Of a stretch of DNA of 64,000 bases, positions 32,292-41,207 are shown piece by piece (within the stretch, counting starts at the first letter, position 1; every line of letters starts with the position of its first letter). The position numbers and the translations under genes are program-made. The notes below the pieces were generated by a model that made no database searches, was not told the origin of the DNA, and saw nothing but the letters and a program-made list of their open reading frames with translations. Source of the stretch: Streptomyces sp. f51 (GTDB taxonomy: Bacteria > Actinomycetota > Actinomycetes > Streptomycetales > Streptomycetaceae); assembly GCF_037940415.1 (NCBI RefSeq), contig NZ_CP149798.1, positions 2,228,501 to 2,292,500 on the forward strand, in the 5' to 3' direction.

Positions 32292-33562
32292 GCTATCCCA
32301 CACCCGCCGACGTCACCCGCACCGCCGAGGCCCTGACCGCCCGGTATCCCGGCCAGTGCCGGCTGAGCACGATCGGCCACTCCCGGCACGGCGTCCCGCT
32401 GCGGATGCTGAGCGTCGGGAAAGGCTCACGGCACGCCCTCGTGGTCGCGGGCGCACACCCCAACGAGTACGTCGGCGGGGGCACCCTCCTGGAGCTGGCC
32501 CAGCGGGCACTGGGCGGCGAACGACCCGGCACCGTATGGCACTTGGTGCTGTGCCTCGACCCGGACGGAGCGCGTCTGAACGAGGGCGGGCACCGGGCCG
32601 ACACCCTCTTCGGCCACTACCGGTCCTTCTTCCGGCCCACCGCCGACGAACAGCCCGAGTGGGCGCCCGCGCTGCCCCGCCCGCGGGTCCTGCCGGAGAG
32701 CCGCGCCCTGCTCGACGTCATCGAGCGGCTGCGGCCCTACATCCAGATCTCCCTGCACAGCACCGACATCGGCGGCACCTTCGCCCAGCTCACCCGGGAC
32801 GTCCCCGGACTCGACCGGACCCTCGCCGCCTCCGCCGAACGGCTCGGCATCCCCGTCGAGCGGGCCCCGCTCGACGCCCTGCACTGGCCCACGAGCGCTC
32901 CCGGCGTCTTCGTCCTGCCGCCGCCCGGAGCGCCCGAACGCCCCACCGCATTCCCGGAGAACGCCCACCGCTCGACCTGGCTCGCGCCGCACGCCCACGG
33001 CGGGGTCACCGCGGTCCTGGAGGTTCCGGTCTGGGCCGCGGAGGGCTTCGCCGACCTGGCACCGCACCCCGCTCCCGAACAGCGGCTGCGGCACTGGGCG
33101 GAGCGGCTGCGGGACTACGCCCACACCGTCCGCGTCCACTACGAGCGGGCCCGCCCGCACCTCCCGGCCCCCGGCCCCGACCCGGGCTTCAGCATGCGCA
33201 GGGCCGTGGCCGAGACCCTGCGCGTGTGCGGTCCGCTGGCCGACGGCTGGGATCCCGCGCATCCGTCGTTCACCCCGCTGCCCGGGCTCACCCGCGCCCG
33301 CACGGCCAGCATCGAGGGCTTCGCCCGCCGGACCCCGCTGCGGGCCGCCGCGATGCTGCTGCGCCTTCTGGAGGAGTACGCGCCCGCCCCGGGGACCGCG
33401 TCCCAACGGGCCGAGCTGGAAGCCCTCGTGGCGCGGTGGTGCGCCGCCTACTCGGCCAGTTTCACGGCGACCTGGGTACCGGTGGACCGGCAGATAGAGC
33501 ACCAGGTCAATGTCACCACGGCGGCCGTCGAGGCCGCCGAGGGACATCTCGCCCCGTCCTGA
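32288..33562 (+). CDS. M14-type zinc carboxypeptidase-like protein, start unresolved (possible frameshift)
   Basis: Zinc peptidase of the M14 fold, similar to gamma-D-glutamyl-diaminopimelate peptidases and other carboxypeptidases. Coding similarity begins at LSYPTPADVTRTAEALTARYPG and LSTIGHSRHGVPLRMLSVG, then VVAGAHPNEYVGGGTLLEL (zinc His and Glu), LCLDPDGARLNEG, PYIQISLHSTDIGGTF (third zinc His) and AVLEVPVWAAEGF. From 32288 the chain is 424 codons. The first ATG in this frame is at 32405, inside conserved sequence, and there is no ATG, GTG or TTG upstream in frame. Either CTG at 32288 starts translation or the upstream GTG ORF (32223) is joined by a -1 shift. No signal peptide is seen. 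Cut open by a single base, it may be a pseudogene in this strain or a base-call error. Confidence 0.7.
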   Translation: MSYPTPADVTRTAEALTARYPGQCRLSTIGHSRHGVPLRMLSVGKGSRHALVVAGAHPNEYVGGGTLLELAQRALGGERPGTVWHLVLCLDPDGARLNEGGHRADTLFGHYRSFFRPTADEQPEWAPALPRPRVLPESRALLDVIERLRPYIQISLHSTDIGGTFAQLTRDVPGLDRTLAASAERLGIPVERAPLDALHWPTSAPGVFVLPPPGAPERPTAFPENAHRSTWLAPHAHGGVTAVLEVPVWAAEGFADLAPHPAPEQRLRHWAERLRDYAHTVRVHYERARPHLPAPGPDPGFSMRRAVAETLRVCGPLADGWDPAHPSFTPLPGLTRARTASIEGFARRTPLRAAAMLLRLLEEYAPAPGTASQRAELEALVARWCAAYSASFTATWVPVDRQIEHQVNVTTAAVEAAEGHLAPS

Positions 33563-33700
33563 CCACGCCCTCCCCGCGATCTCCCCGTGCGCCGGCTCCG
33601 CGCCGGACTCCGCGAACTCACCGCCCAAGAATCCCCGTTGATCTTCGCCATGCTGCACACTCCTTGCTGCGCAGGCGAAGCGGGAGAACCAGGAGGCGTC

Positions 33701-33907
33701 ATGCTTCAGATCAACACGAGCAAAGTGAGCCGCTGGGACCAGCACGGCCGCGAACACACCGTCCGCGTACAGCGGTCGGGCGTCCAGCGGACCATCCGGT
33801 GCGAGACGTGCGGCTGGCGCAAGAACACCCAGTTCCTCCCCTGGCTGAAGGCCGAGGAGCATCTGGCCGAGAAGCACCAGGCGACGGTCGACCCCAAGGA
33901 GGCCTGA
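33701..33907 (+). CDS. Small C2H2-like zinc-binding protein, unknown function
   Basis: A 68-aa basic protein beginning MLQINTSKVSRWDQHGREH. The segment IRCETCGW ... EEHLAEKHQ gives a Cys-x2-Cys and, about 20 residues later, His-x4-His, a spacing able to bind one zinc ion in a C2H2-like finger. AGGAGG lies four bases before the ATG, the strongest evidence that it is real. It is alone on its strand between the M14 gene and the glyS terminator. No function assigned; a nucleic-acid or protein interaction role is only a guess. Confidence 0.7.
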   Translation: MLQINTSKVSRWDQHGREHTVRVQRSGVQRTIRCETCGWRKNTQFLPWLKAEEHLAEKHQATVDPKEA

Positions 33908-33991
33908 GCCCGTCCCCGGAGGGTCGCGAGGAGGGGCGCCGGGGCGCGCCCGTGCCGCCGGCACCCGGACACCCCATGGTCCGGGACGACG

Positions 33992-34030
33992 CGAAGCCCC
34001 CGGTTCCCTGCTCGGGAACCGGGGGCTTCG
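33992..34030. terminator. Bidirectional 17-bp terminator between the small zinc protein and glyS
   Basis: CGAAGCCCCCGGTTCCC pairs perfectly with its complement across a five-base loop (TGCTC). It lies 16 bases past the glyS stop and also ends the convergent plus-strand gene. Confidence 0.9.
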
Positions 34031-34045
34031 TGAGCGTCCGGGTGA

Positions 34046-35428
34046 TCAGCAGCCGACGAGGCGGCCGGCCAGGTAGCCCTCGATCTGGTCGAGCGAGACA
34101 CGCTCCTGCTTCATGGAGTCGCGCTCGCGCACCGTGACGGCGTTGTCGTCGAGGGTGTCGAAGTCGACGGTGACGCAGTACGGGGTGCCGATCTCGTCCT
34201 GACGGCGGTAGCGGCGGCCGATGGCGCCGGCGTCGTCGAACTCGATGTTCCAGTGCTGGCGCAGCGCCGTCGCGAGACCCTTGGCCTTCGGGGACAGCTC
34301 CGGGTTGCGGGACAGCGGCAGGACCGCGACCTTCACCGGGGCGAGACGGTGGTCGAGGCGCAGCACCGTGCGCTTCTCCATCTTGCCCTTGGCGTTCGGG
34401 GCCTCGTCCTCGACGTAGGCGTCGAGCAGGAAGGCGAGCATGGCGCGGCCGACACCGGCGGCGGGCTCGATGACGTACGGGGTCCAGCGCTCTCCGGCTT
34501 CCTGGTCGAAGTAGGAGAGGTCCTGGCCGGAGGCCTTGGAGTGCGCGCCGAGGTCGTAGTCGGTGCGGTTGGCGACGCCCTCCAGCTCACCCCACTCGTT
34601 GCCGCCGAACTGGAAGCGGTACTCGATGTCGGCGGTGCGCTTGGAGTAGTGGGAGAGCTTCTCCTTCGGGTGCTCGAACCACCGCATGTTCTCCTCGCGC
34701 ATGCCGAGGCCGGTGTACCAGTTCCAGCGCTGCTGCATCCAGTACTCCTGCCACTCCTCGTCCTCACCCGGCTTGACGAAGAACTCCATCTCCATCTGCT
34801 CGAACTCGCGGGTGCGGAAGATGAAGTTGCCGGGCGTGATCTCGTTGCGGAAGGACTTGCCCATCTGGGCGATTCCGAACGGCGGCTTCTTGCGCGAGGC
34901 GGTCTGCACCTGGGCGAAGTTGGTGAAGATGCCCTGGGCGGTCTCGGGGCGCAGGTAGGCGACGGAGCCGCTGTCCTGCGTCGGGCCGAGGTGGGTGGAG
35001 AGCAGGCCCGAGAACTGCTTGGGCTCGGTGAAGGTGCCCTTGTTGCCGCAGTTGGGGCAGTTGAGGTCGGTGAGGCCGTTCTCCGGGAGGCGGCCGTGCT
35101 TGGCCTCGTAGTGCTCCTCCAGGTGGTCGGCGCGGAAGCGCTTGTGGCACGAGGTGCACTCGGTCAGCGGGTCCGTGAAGGTGGCGACGTGACCGGAGGC
35201 GACCCACACCTCGGGGGCCAGGATCACGGACGAGTCCAGACCGACCACGTCCTCGCGCGACGTGACCATGTAGCGCCACCACTGGCGCTTCAGGTTCTCC
35301 TTGAGCTCGACACCGAGCGGGCCGTAGTCCCAGGCGGCCCGCTGTCCGCCGTAGATCTCACTACAGGGGAAAACGAAGCCACGGCGCTTGCTCAGGCTGA
35401 CGATGGAATCGATCTTGTCGGCGGCCAC
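34046..35428 (-). CDS. glyS: Glycine--tRNA ligase (class II, alpha2 type)
   Basis: Charges tRNA-Gly. The 460-aa enzyme begins [28 protein letters not shown] with motif-1 region [21 protein letters not shown], has zinc-ribbon cysteines ([14 protein letters not shown]), motif 2 within [25 protein letters not shown], and motif 3 near [20 protein letters not shown], ending with the anticodon-binding domain. The GTG at 35428 matches the usual family N-terminus; the frame extends to 35488 but adds unrelated residues. It is a single-gene unit with its own strong terminator and is divergent from the zinc uptake operon. Confidence 0.95.
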   Translation of the reverse strand: MAADKIDSIVSLSKRRGFVFPCSEIYGGQRAAWDYGPLGVELKENLKRQWWRYMVTSREDVVGLDSSVILAPEVWVASGHVATFTDPLTECTSCHKRFRADHLEEHYEAKHGRLPENGLTDLNCPNCGNKGTFTEPKQFSGLLSTHLGPTQDSGSVAYLRPETAQGIFTNFAQVQTASRKKPPFGIAQMGKSFRNEITPGNFIFRTREFEQMEMEFFVKPGEDEEWQEYWMQQRWNWYTGLGMREENMRWFEHPKEKLSHYSKRTADIEYRFQFGGNEWGELEGVANRTDYDLGAHSKASGQDLSYFDQEAGERWTPYVIEPAAGVGRAMLAFLLDAYVEDEAPNAKGKMEKRTVLRLDHRLAPVKVAVLPLSRNPELSPKAKGLATALRQHWNIEFDDAGAIGRRYRRQDEIGTPYCVTVDFDTLDDNAVTVRERDSMKQERVSLDQIEGYLAGRLVGC

Positions 35429-35588
35429 GGTGCTCTCTTCATTACGAACGGACGGCAGCGAATGCTTCAGGTTACCGGCGTCGGCCACCCCCGCATCAAA
35501 TCGGTTCCCGCGGGAGGCCGCTTCCTGCCGATTGGATCCACTTGATACCCGTTGCCGCGAGGCGGACGAACGCCCGTCGATCCGCTTG

Positions 35589-35618
35589 TTGACAATCGTT
35601 TCCAGATTTGTTGAAAAT
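35589..35618 (+). promoter_or_regulatory. znuA promoter (leaderless)
   Basis: Consensus TTGACA (35589-35594), an 18-bp spacer and GAAAAT (35613-35618). Seven bases later is the ATG at 35626, so the transcript should start at the initiation codon. No Shine-Dalgarno sequence is present. Confidence 0.65.
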
Positions 35619-35626
35619 GACTGTCA
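35612..35626 (+). promoter_or_regulatory. Zur box overlapping the znuA -10 and start codon
   Basis: TGAAAATGACTGTCA matches the actinobacterial Zur consensus TGAnAATGATTnTCA at all but one or two positions. It covers the -10 hexamer, and its last base is the A of the ATG. Zn-loaded Zur bound here would block RNA polymerase directly. The zur gene is the last gene of this cluster. Confidence 0.8.
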
Positions 35627-36588
35627 TGAACGTACGACGACGCCTCATACCGGGGTCCGCGGTCGTGGCGGCCACCGCCCTCGGCCTCGGCTCGCTCACC
35701 GCCTGCTCGGGTTCCGCCTCGGCCGAGGCCCGGCACGACGGCAGACTCGACGTGGTCGCGTCGTTCTATCCGCTCCAGTACCTCGCCGAGGAGATCGGCG
35801 GGACGCACGTGGACGTCACGAACCTGACCCGGCCGGGCCAGGAGCCGCACGACCTGGAGATCAGCGCCCGGGAGACCGCGCGCCTCCAGAACGCGGACGC
35901 CGTGTTCTACCTGCGGAACCTCCAGCCGGCCGTGGACGACGCCGTGGCCCAGTCCGACGTGAGGACCAAGGTCGACGCGGCCTCGCTGACGACGCTGGAG
36001 CGGCACGGCAACGAGGTCGGCGGGCACGCCGCCGCCCACGACCACAGCGAGGGCGAGGACACCGGCGCCACCGACCCGCACATCTGGCTCGACCCCGTGC
36101 GTTTCGCCCAGGTCGCCGAGGGCGTGTCGGCGGCGCTGAAGAAGGCCGACCCGAAGCACGCGGCGGACTACGACAGGAACGCGGCGGCGCTGCGGAAGAA
36201 GTTCGCCGCGCTCGACACCGAGTTCCGCGACGGGCTCGCGAACACGAGGACCAAGACCTTCATCACCACCCACGCCGCGTTCGGCTATCTCGCCGAGCGC
36301 TACGGGCTCACCGAGGAGGCCGTCAACGGCCTCGACCCCGAGTCGGAGCCCAGCGCGAACCGGGTGAAGGGGCTGGAGAACCTGGCGAGGGCCGACGGCG
36401 TCACGACGGTGTTCTACGAGACGCTCGTCAGCGACAGGACGGCCGGCACGATCGCCCGGGACGTGGGGCTGCGGACGGATGTCCTCGACCCCCTCGAAGG
36501 CATCACGGACAAGTCGAGGGGCAGCGACTACATGCAGGTCATGCGGTCGAACCTGAAGGCGCTCCAGACCGCTCTCGGGACCAGGTGA
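35626..36588 (+). CDS. znuA: Zinc ABC transporter, substrate-binding lipoprotein
   Basis: Extracytoplasmic receptor that captures Zn2+ for uptake. The 320-aa precursor has a lipoprotein signal (MNVRRRLIPGSAVVAATALGL ... SLTAC lipobox Cys near 28), then LDVVASFYPLQYLAEEIGG, the first metal His in TRPGQEPHDLEI, a His-rich loop HAAAHDHSEGED preceding DPHIWLDPVRF with the second His, FITTHAAFGYLAERYGL with the third, and VFYETLVSDRTAGTIARDVG with the terminal Asp/Glu region. The His-rich loop is typical of zinc rather than manganese binding proteins. First gene of a three-gene uptake operon followed by zur, under the Zur box at its start. Confidence 0.93.
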   Translation: MNVRRRLIPGSAVVAATALGLGSLTACSGSASAEARHDGRLDVVASFYPLQYLAEEIGGTHVDVTNLTRPGQEPHDLEISARETARLQNADAVFYLRNLQPAVDDAVAQSDVRTKVDAASLTTLERHGNEVGGHAAAHDHSEGEDTGATDPHIWLDPVRFAQVAEGVSAALKKADPKHAADYDRNAAALRKKFAALDTEFRDGLANTRTKTFITTHAAFGYLAERYGLTEEAVNGLDPESEPSANRVKGLENLARADGVTTVFYETLVSDRTAGTIARDVGLRTDVLDPLEGITDKSRGSDYMQVMRSNLKALQTALGTR

Positions 36589-36605
36589 CCACTGTGGAGG
36601 ACGTC

Positions 36606-37373
36606 ATGAGCGAAGCCGTCGTGTCCCTGCGCGGCGTCCGGGCGGAGCTCGGCACCCGCCCGGTCCTGCGCGGCATGGACCTGACCGTGCGGCGCGGGGA
36701 GGTCGTGGCGCTGCTCGGCGCGAACGGCTCCGGCAAGTCGACCGCCGTCCGCAGCGTCATCGGCCAGGTGGCCGTCAGCTCGGGCGAGATCGAGATCTTC
36801 GGCGTTCCGCGCCGGAGGTTCCGCGACTGGCACCGGGTCGGCTACGTCCCGCAGCGGACCACGGCCGCGGGCGGTGTGCCGGCGACGGTCACCGAGATCG
36901 TCGCCTCGGGACGGCTGTCGCGCGCCCGCCTCGGCATCCTGCGCAAGGCCGACCACGCGGCCGTACGGCGGGCCCTGGAGCTCGTCGGGATGGCCGACCG
37001 CGCCAAGGAGGCCGTGAACGCCCTGTCGGGCGGACAGCACCAGCGGGTCCTCATCGCCCGCGCCCTGGCCTCCGAACCCGAGCTGCTGATCATGGACGAG
37101 CCGATGGCGGGCGTGGACCTGGCCAGCCAGGAGGTGCTGGCCGCGACCCTGCGCGACCAGGTCGCCCAGGGCACGTCCGTGCTGCTCGTCCTGCACGAGC
37201 TGGGCCCGCTGGAGCCGCTGATCGACCGCGCGGTCGTGCTGCGGGACGGCTGCGTCCTGCACGACGGCCCGCCGCCGAGAGCGGTCGGCCAGCACGCCCT
37301 GCCCGGCCACGACCACGTACACCCGCACGCGGCCCACGACGCCGAACCCCTCCGGACGGGACTGCTCAGCTGA
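36606..37373 (+). CDS. znuC: Zinc ABC transporter, ATP-binding protein
   Basis: A 255-aa cytoplasmic ATPase powering zinc import. Walker A is GANGSGKST (about 39-47), the signature LSGGQHQRVLIARAL, Walker B LLIMDEPMAGVD, and the H-loop His in VLLVLHELGPL. The C-terminus carries HALPGHDHVHPHAAHDAE, a His-rich tail often seen in zinc ATPases. GGAGG lies five bases before the ATG at 36606, 17 bp after znuA. The stop overlaps the znuB start (TGATG). Confidence 0.93.
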   Translation: MSEAVVSLRGVRAELGTRPVLRGMDLTVRRGEVVALLGANGSGKSTAVRSVIGQVAVSSGEIEIFGVPRRRFRDWHRVGYVPQRTTAAGGVPATVTEIVASGRLSRARLGILRKADHAAVRRALELVGMADRAKEAVNALSGGQHQRVLIARALASEPELLIMDEPMAGVDLASQEVLAATLRDQVAQGTSVLLVLHELGPLEPLIDRAVVLRDGCVLHDGPPPRAVGQHALPGHDHVHPHAAHDAEPLRTGLLS

Positions 37374-38275
37374 TGGACATCCTCGACTACGCCTTCATGC
37401 AGCGGGCGCTGCTCGCCGCCGTCCTGGTGGGCGTCATCGCGCCCGCCGTCGGCATCTACCTCGTCCAGCGCCGTCAGGCCCTGATGGGCGACGGCATCGG
37501 CCACGTGGCGATGACGGGCGTCGGCCTCGGCTTCCTGCTCAACACCTCACCCGTGTGGATGGCCACGGCCGTGTCCGTGCTCGGCGCCGTGCTCATGGAA
37601 CTGATCCGCTGGTACGGAAAGACGCGCGGGGACATCGCGCTGGCCATGCTCTTCTACGGGGGCATGGCGGGCGGCGTCATGTTCATCAACCTCGCGCCGG
37701 GCGGCTCGAACGCCAACCTGACCTCGTACCTCTTCGGCTCGCTGTCGACGGTGAGCGAGTCCGACGTGACGGCGATCTTCCTGCTGGCCGCCTTCGTCAT
37801 GGCGGTCACGCTGGGACTGCGGCGGCAGCTGTTCGCGGTCAGCCAGGACGAGGAGTTCGCCCGGGTGACCGGTCTGCCGGTGCGGGCCCTGAACCTGCTG
37901 ACGGCGGTCACGGCGGCGGTCACGGTCACCGTCGCGATGCGCGTGGTCGGCCTGCTGCTGGTGAGCGCGCTGATGGTGGTGCCGGTCGCGGCGGCCCAGC
38001 AGCTCACCCGGAGCTTCGCGGCGACCTTCGCCGTCGCGGTGGCGATCGGGGTGAGCGTGACCATCGGCGGCACGGTGACCTCGTTCTACCAGGACGTTCC
38101 GCCCGGCTCGACGATCGTGCTCCTGACGATCGGCGCCTTCGTCGCGATGACGGCACTGGCCTCGCCGCTGGCCCGGCGCCGGGCCCGCGCGCTGGCCGCC
38201 GCGCAGACCGCAGGGGACCCCGCGGAGTGCGCGATTCCGGCCACCCGTGGCCCGGAGAGCACGGTCGGCGTCTGA
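37373..38275 (+). CDS. znuB: Zinc ABC transporter, permease
   Basis: A 300-aa integral membrane subunit of the ABC-3 (metal) permease family with about eight or nine helices. Recognisable are YAFMQRALLAAVLVGVIAPAVGIYLVQRRQALMGDGIGHVAMTGVGLGF-type start (shared family block around 8-55), MLFYGGMAGGVMFINLA, SQDEEFARVTGLPVRALNLL and VVGLLLVSALMVVPVAAAQQL. It pairs with ZnuC through the cytoplasmic loop before the last helices. One-base overlap with znuC implies tight coupling; zur follows after 58 bp. Confidence 0.92.
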   Translation: MDILDYAFMQRALLAAVLVGVIAPAVGIYLVQRRQALMGDGIGHVAMTGVGLGFLLNTSPVWMATAVSVLGAVLMELIRWYGKTRGDIALAMLFYGGMAGGVMFINLAPGGSNANLTSYLFGSLSTVSESDVTAIFLLAAFVMAVTLGLRRQLFAVSQDEEFARVTGLPVRALNLLTAVTAAVTVTVAMRVVGLLLVSALMVVPVAAAQQLTRSFAATFAVAVAIGVSVTIGGTVTSFYQDVPPGSTIVLLTIGAFVAMTALASPLARRRARALAAAQTAGDPAECAIPATRGPESTVGV

Positions 38276-38333
38276 CCACGCCCTGCCCGGACTGGCACAA
38301 TGGCCGGGCAAGGGCAGACGCGAGGAGGCAACG

Positions 38334-38750
38334 GTGACAACCGCTGGATCGCCCGTCCGGGGCCGCTCCACCCGGCAGCGTGCCGCCGTGGCGGCGGCGC
38401 TGGACGAGGTGACCGAGTTCCGCAGCGCGCAGGAGCTCCACGACATGCTCAAGCACAAGGGCGACTCGGTCGGACTCACCACCGTCTACCGCACGCTCCA
38501 GTCCCTCGCCGACGCCGGCGAGGTCGACGTGCTGCGCACCTCCGAGGGCGAGTCCGTCTACCGGCGCTGCTCCACCGGCGAGCACCACCACCACCTCGTC
38601 TGCCGCGTCTGCGGCAAGGCGGTGGAGGTGGAAGGCCCGGCGGTCGAGAAGTGGGCGGAGGCCATCGCCGCGGAGCACGGCTATGTGAACGTGGCGCACA
38701 CGGTGGAGATCTTCGGCACGTGCGCGGACTGCGCCACGGCCGGCTCCTGA
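38334..38750 (+). CDS. zur: Zinc uptake regulator Zur (Fur family)
   Basis: A 138-aa Fur-family repressor using Zn2+ as corepressor. N-terminal winged helix: STRQRAAVAAALDEVTEFRSAQELHDMLKHKGDSVGLTTVYRTLQ-type block, with VGLTTVYRTLQSLADAGEVD as the recognition helix. Metal sites: GEHHHHLVCRVCGKAVEVEGP (His cluster plus Cys-x2-Cys) and the C-terminal EIFGTCADC that completes the structural zinc site. The GTG start follows GAGGAGG by six bases. It closes the znuACB cluster and should bind the Zur box at 35612. Confidence 0.93.
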   Translation: MTTAGSPVRGRSTRQRAAVAAALDEVTEFRSAQELHDMLKHKGDSVGLTTVYRTLQSLADAGEVDVLRTSEGESVYRRCSTGEHHHHLVCRVCGKAVEVEGPAVEKWAEAIAAEHGYVNVAHTVEIFGTCADCATAGS

Positions 38751-38763
38751 AGCCCGGAGCGGA

Positions 38764-39324
38764 TCAGACGCGGGTCAGGTTGCGGTCGAGGATCGCCCGC
38801 AACCGGTCGACGTCCTCGGGAGCGCGTACGGCCCGCTTGGGCAGCACGGTGAAGGCCGTGGCGTTCTTGTCGGAGCTGAACATGGCGAAGACGTCCTTCG
38901 TCTCCCGGTAGCGGGGCTGCGCGACCCAGTTGAGTTCCGTGGTGGAGTTGTCCGTCGCCACGGTCACCCCGGCGTCGGTGACGGTCACACGGAACGTGCC
39001 CTGGCGCCCGGCGAGCCGCTGGAACTGACGGCCCATGAGCCAGGGCGACAGCAGGAGGAGTGGAATGCAGACGACGAGCCAGATCGCCAGGATCAGCGAC
39101 TCCCCGTGACCGTTCAGTGCCCGCTGTCCTTGCAGAGCGGCCACGACGGCCATGCCGCCCAGCACCCAGTACTGTCTTCGGCCCGCCTTGCTGATACCCC
39201 GGCGCGCCTTCAGCGCCGAGGTGAAGTCCGCGACGACCGGCCAGTACTCCAGCTCGACGGCGTCCGCCCCGGCCCCCTGCCCCGGCGACTCCTGCTGCCG
39301 CGCAGCGCCCCGATCCTCGACCAC
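38764..39324 (-). CDS. YcxB family membrane protein
   Basis: A 186-aa protein of the YcxB-like family, function unknown. A non-conserved acidic head (VELEYWPVVADFTSALKARRGISK) precedes two hydrophobic segments (YWVLGGMAVVAALQG; LILAIWLVVCIPLLLLSPWLM), then the soluble C-terminal domain GTFRVTVTDAGVTVATDNSTTELNW, which is the family's sequence around a conserved Trp, and ALIDP-like end AFTVLPKRAV. The GTG at 39324 has GGGGAGGGG upstream. It is convergent with zur and followed on the same strand by nothing nearby. Confidence 0.78.
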   Translation of the reverse strand: MVEDRGAARQQESPGQGAGADAVELEYWPVVADFTSALKARRGISKAGRRQYWVLGGMAVVAALQGQRALNGHGESLILAIWLVVCIPLLLLSPWLMGRQFQRLAGRQGTFRVTVTDAGVTVATDNSTTELNWVAQPRYRETKDVFAMFSSDKNATAFTVLPKRAVRAPEDVDRLRAILDRNLTRV

Positions 39325-39398
39325 GGCCCCTCCCCAGTTCGGTGGTGATGAGCCGTGATCGTAACGCCGGATGCGAACTGTCCTGCGGGCGGCGGGTG

Positions 39399-40244
39399 TT
39401 ACGACCCGTCGCCCCTCATGTCCTGCTCCATCGCGAGCAGCTGCTCGTTCGGGACGGCGCCGCCGAAGCGGCGGTCGCGCTGGGCGTACTCGACGCAGGC
39501 CCGCCACAGGTCGCGGCGGTCGAAGTCGGGCCACAGCACGTCCTGGAAGACCATCTCGGCGTAGGCGCTCTGCCAGAGCAGGTAGTTGGAGGTGCGCTGC
39601 TCGCCGCTCGGGCGCAGGAACAGGTCCACGTCCGGCATGTCCGGGTAGTACATGTACTTCTGGATGGTCTTCTCGTTGACCTTGGACGGGTCGAGGAGGC
39701 CGGCCTTGACGTCCTCGGCCATCGCCTGCGCCGCGTCGGCGATCTCGGCACGGCCGCCGTAGTTCATGCAGAAGTACAGGGTGAGGCGGTCGTTGTCCTT
39801 GGTCTGCTCCTGGGCGACCTGGAGCTCCTTGGCGACCGACTTCCACAGCTTGGGCATGCGCCCCACCCAGCGGACCCGGATCCCGAGCTCGTCGAGCTGG
39901 TCGCGGGTCTTGCGGATGAAGTCGCGGTTGAAGTTCATCAGGAAGCGCACCTCGTCGGGCGAGCGCTTCCAGTTCTCGGTGGAGAAGGCGTACAGGGAGA
40001 TGCTCCCGACGCCGACCTCGATCGAGCCCTGGAGGACGTCGAGGACCCGCTCGGCGCCGACCTTGTGGCCCTCGGTACGGGGCAGCCCGCGCTCCTTGGC
40101 CCAGCGTCCGTTCCCGTCCATGACGATCGCCACATGCTCCGGGACGAGCTCGCCGGGGAGTTTGGGCGCGCGGGCACCGGAGGGGTGCGGTTCCGGTGCC
40201 CTGTACTCGCGGCGCCTGCGGCCCAGGATCCCGCGTACGACCAT
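39399..40244 (-). CDS. uppS: Isoprenyl (di-trans,poly-cis-undecaprenyl) diphosphate synthase
   Basis: Makes the C55-type lipid carrier for peptidoglycan and glycopolymer assembly by adding IPP units to an allylic diphosphate. The 281-aa sequence has the cis-prenyltransferase first region [31 protein letters not shown] (catalytic Asp), [64 protein letters not shown] with the conserved Arg/Ser, and a C-terminal [25 protein letters not shown]. All are canonical. The start at 40244 is set by [10 protein letters not shown], which is typical of the Streptomyces enzyme, although its GGAG is about 11 bases away. Downstream of recO on the same strand, the conserved actinobacterial order. Confidence 0.94.
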   Translation of the reverse strand: MVVRGILGRRRREYRAPEPHPSGARAPKLPGELVPEHVAIVMDGNGRWAKERGLPRTEGHKVGAERVLDVLQGSIEVGVGSISLYAFSTENWKRSPDEVRFLMNFNRDFIRKTRDQLDELGIRVRWVGRMPKLWKSVAKELQVAQEQTKDNDRLTLYFCMNYGGRAEIADAAQAMAEDVKAGLLDPSKVNEKTIQKYMYYPDMPDVDLFLRPSGEQRTSNYLLWQSAYAEMVFQDVLWPDFDRRDLWRACVEYAQRDRRFGGAVPNEQLLAMEQDMRGDGS

Positions 40245-40369
40245 GTGTTTCTCGTCTCCTCTGCCTTGCTCGCGTGCGCCGGGCGCTCGTCTCGCTCTGC
40301 TTGCTTTTTTCCGTGCTGTTCTCGCGCGCTCGTGCGCCGTCGCCGCCCCGGGCCCCGCCCGGACGGCGC

Positions 40370-41116
40370 CTACTTCTCCACGTACCGCAGGGAGCGCAGT
40401 CCGCGCTCCAGATGCCAGTGCAGATAGGCCGACACCAGCCCGCTGCCCTCCCGGACGTGCCGCGGCTCGCACGCGTCCGCGGTCTCCCAGTCTCCCGTGA
40501 GCAGCGCGCCGAGGAGTTCGAGGGCCTGAGGCGAGGGTACGACGCTGCCGGGCACCCGGCAGTCGACGCAGACGGTTCCTCCCGCCGCGACCGAGAAGAA
40601 GCGGTTCGGTCCCGGCATGCCGCATTTGGCACAGTCGCTGAAGCTGGGCGCGTAGCCGTTGACCGCGAGGGAACGCAGCAGGAAGGCGTCGAGGACGAGG
40701 TGCGGCTCGTGCTCGCCGCGGGCGAGGGTGCGCAGCCCGCCGACCAGCAGCAGATACTGCTGCACCGCGGGCTCCCCCTCGTGGTCCGTGAACCGCTCGG
40801 CGGTCTCCAGCATCGCGGTGCCCGCGGTGTAGCGGGGATAGTCGGTGACGATGCCGCCACCGTACGGAGCGATCGTCTCGCTCTGGGTGCACAGGGGCAG
40901 CCCGCGGCCGATCAGTTCACTGCCCCGCGCGAAGAACTGCACGTCCACGTGGGAGAAGGGTTCGAGGCGCGCCCCGAACTTCGACTTGGTCCGCCGGACC
41001 CCGCGCGCCACCGCCCGCACCCGGCCGTGACCGCGCGTGAGCAGCGTGATGATCCGGTCCGCCTCACCCAGCTTCTGGGTGCGCAGCACGATGCCGTCGT
41101 CGCGGAACAGACTCAT
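40370..41116 (-). CDS. recO: DNA repair protein RecO
   Basis: Mediator of RecF-pathway recombination that loads RecA on SSB-coated DNA. The 248-aa protein has the N-terminal OB-fold opening [42 protein letters not shown], and a C-terminal helical domain with four cysteines (CAKCGMPG and CVDCRVPG) that form the zinc ribbon found in many RecO proteins. ATG at 41116 is used; the frame allows three more codons (GTG/ATG at 41125). It lies upstream of uppS with a 125-bp gap. Confidence 0.93.
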   Translation of the reverse strand: MSLFRDDGIVLRTQKLGEADRIITLLTRGHGRVRAVARGVRRTKSKFGARLEPFSHVDVQFFARGSELIGRGLPLCTQSETIAPYGGGIVTDYPRYTAGTAMLETAERFTDHEGEPAVQQYLLLVGGLRTLARGEHEPHLVLDAFLLRSLAVNGYAPSFSDCAKCGMPGPNRFFSVAAGGTVCVDCRVPGSVVPSPQALELLGALLTGDWETADACEPRHVREGSGLVSAYLHWHLERGLRSLRYVEK

Positions 41117-41207
41117 GCGGCCCATTCTCGCCTACCGCGCGGACACCCCGGCCCGGACGGGTCGCATTGTGTCCGGGACCTCTCCGGACGGGGAGGCGCC
41201 CGGGCCC

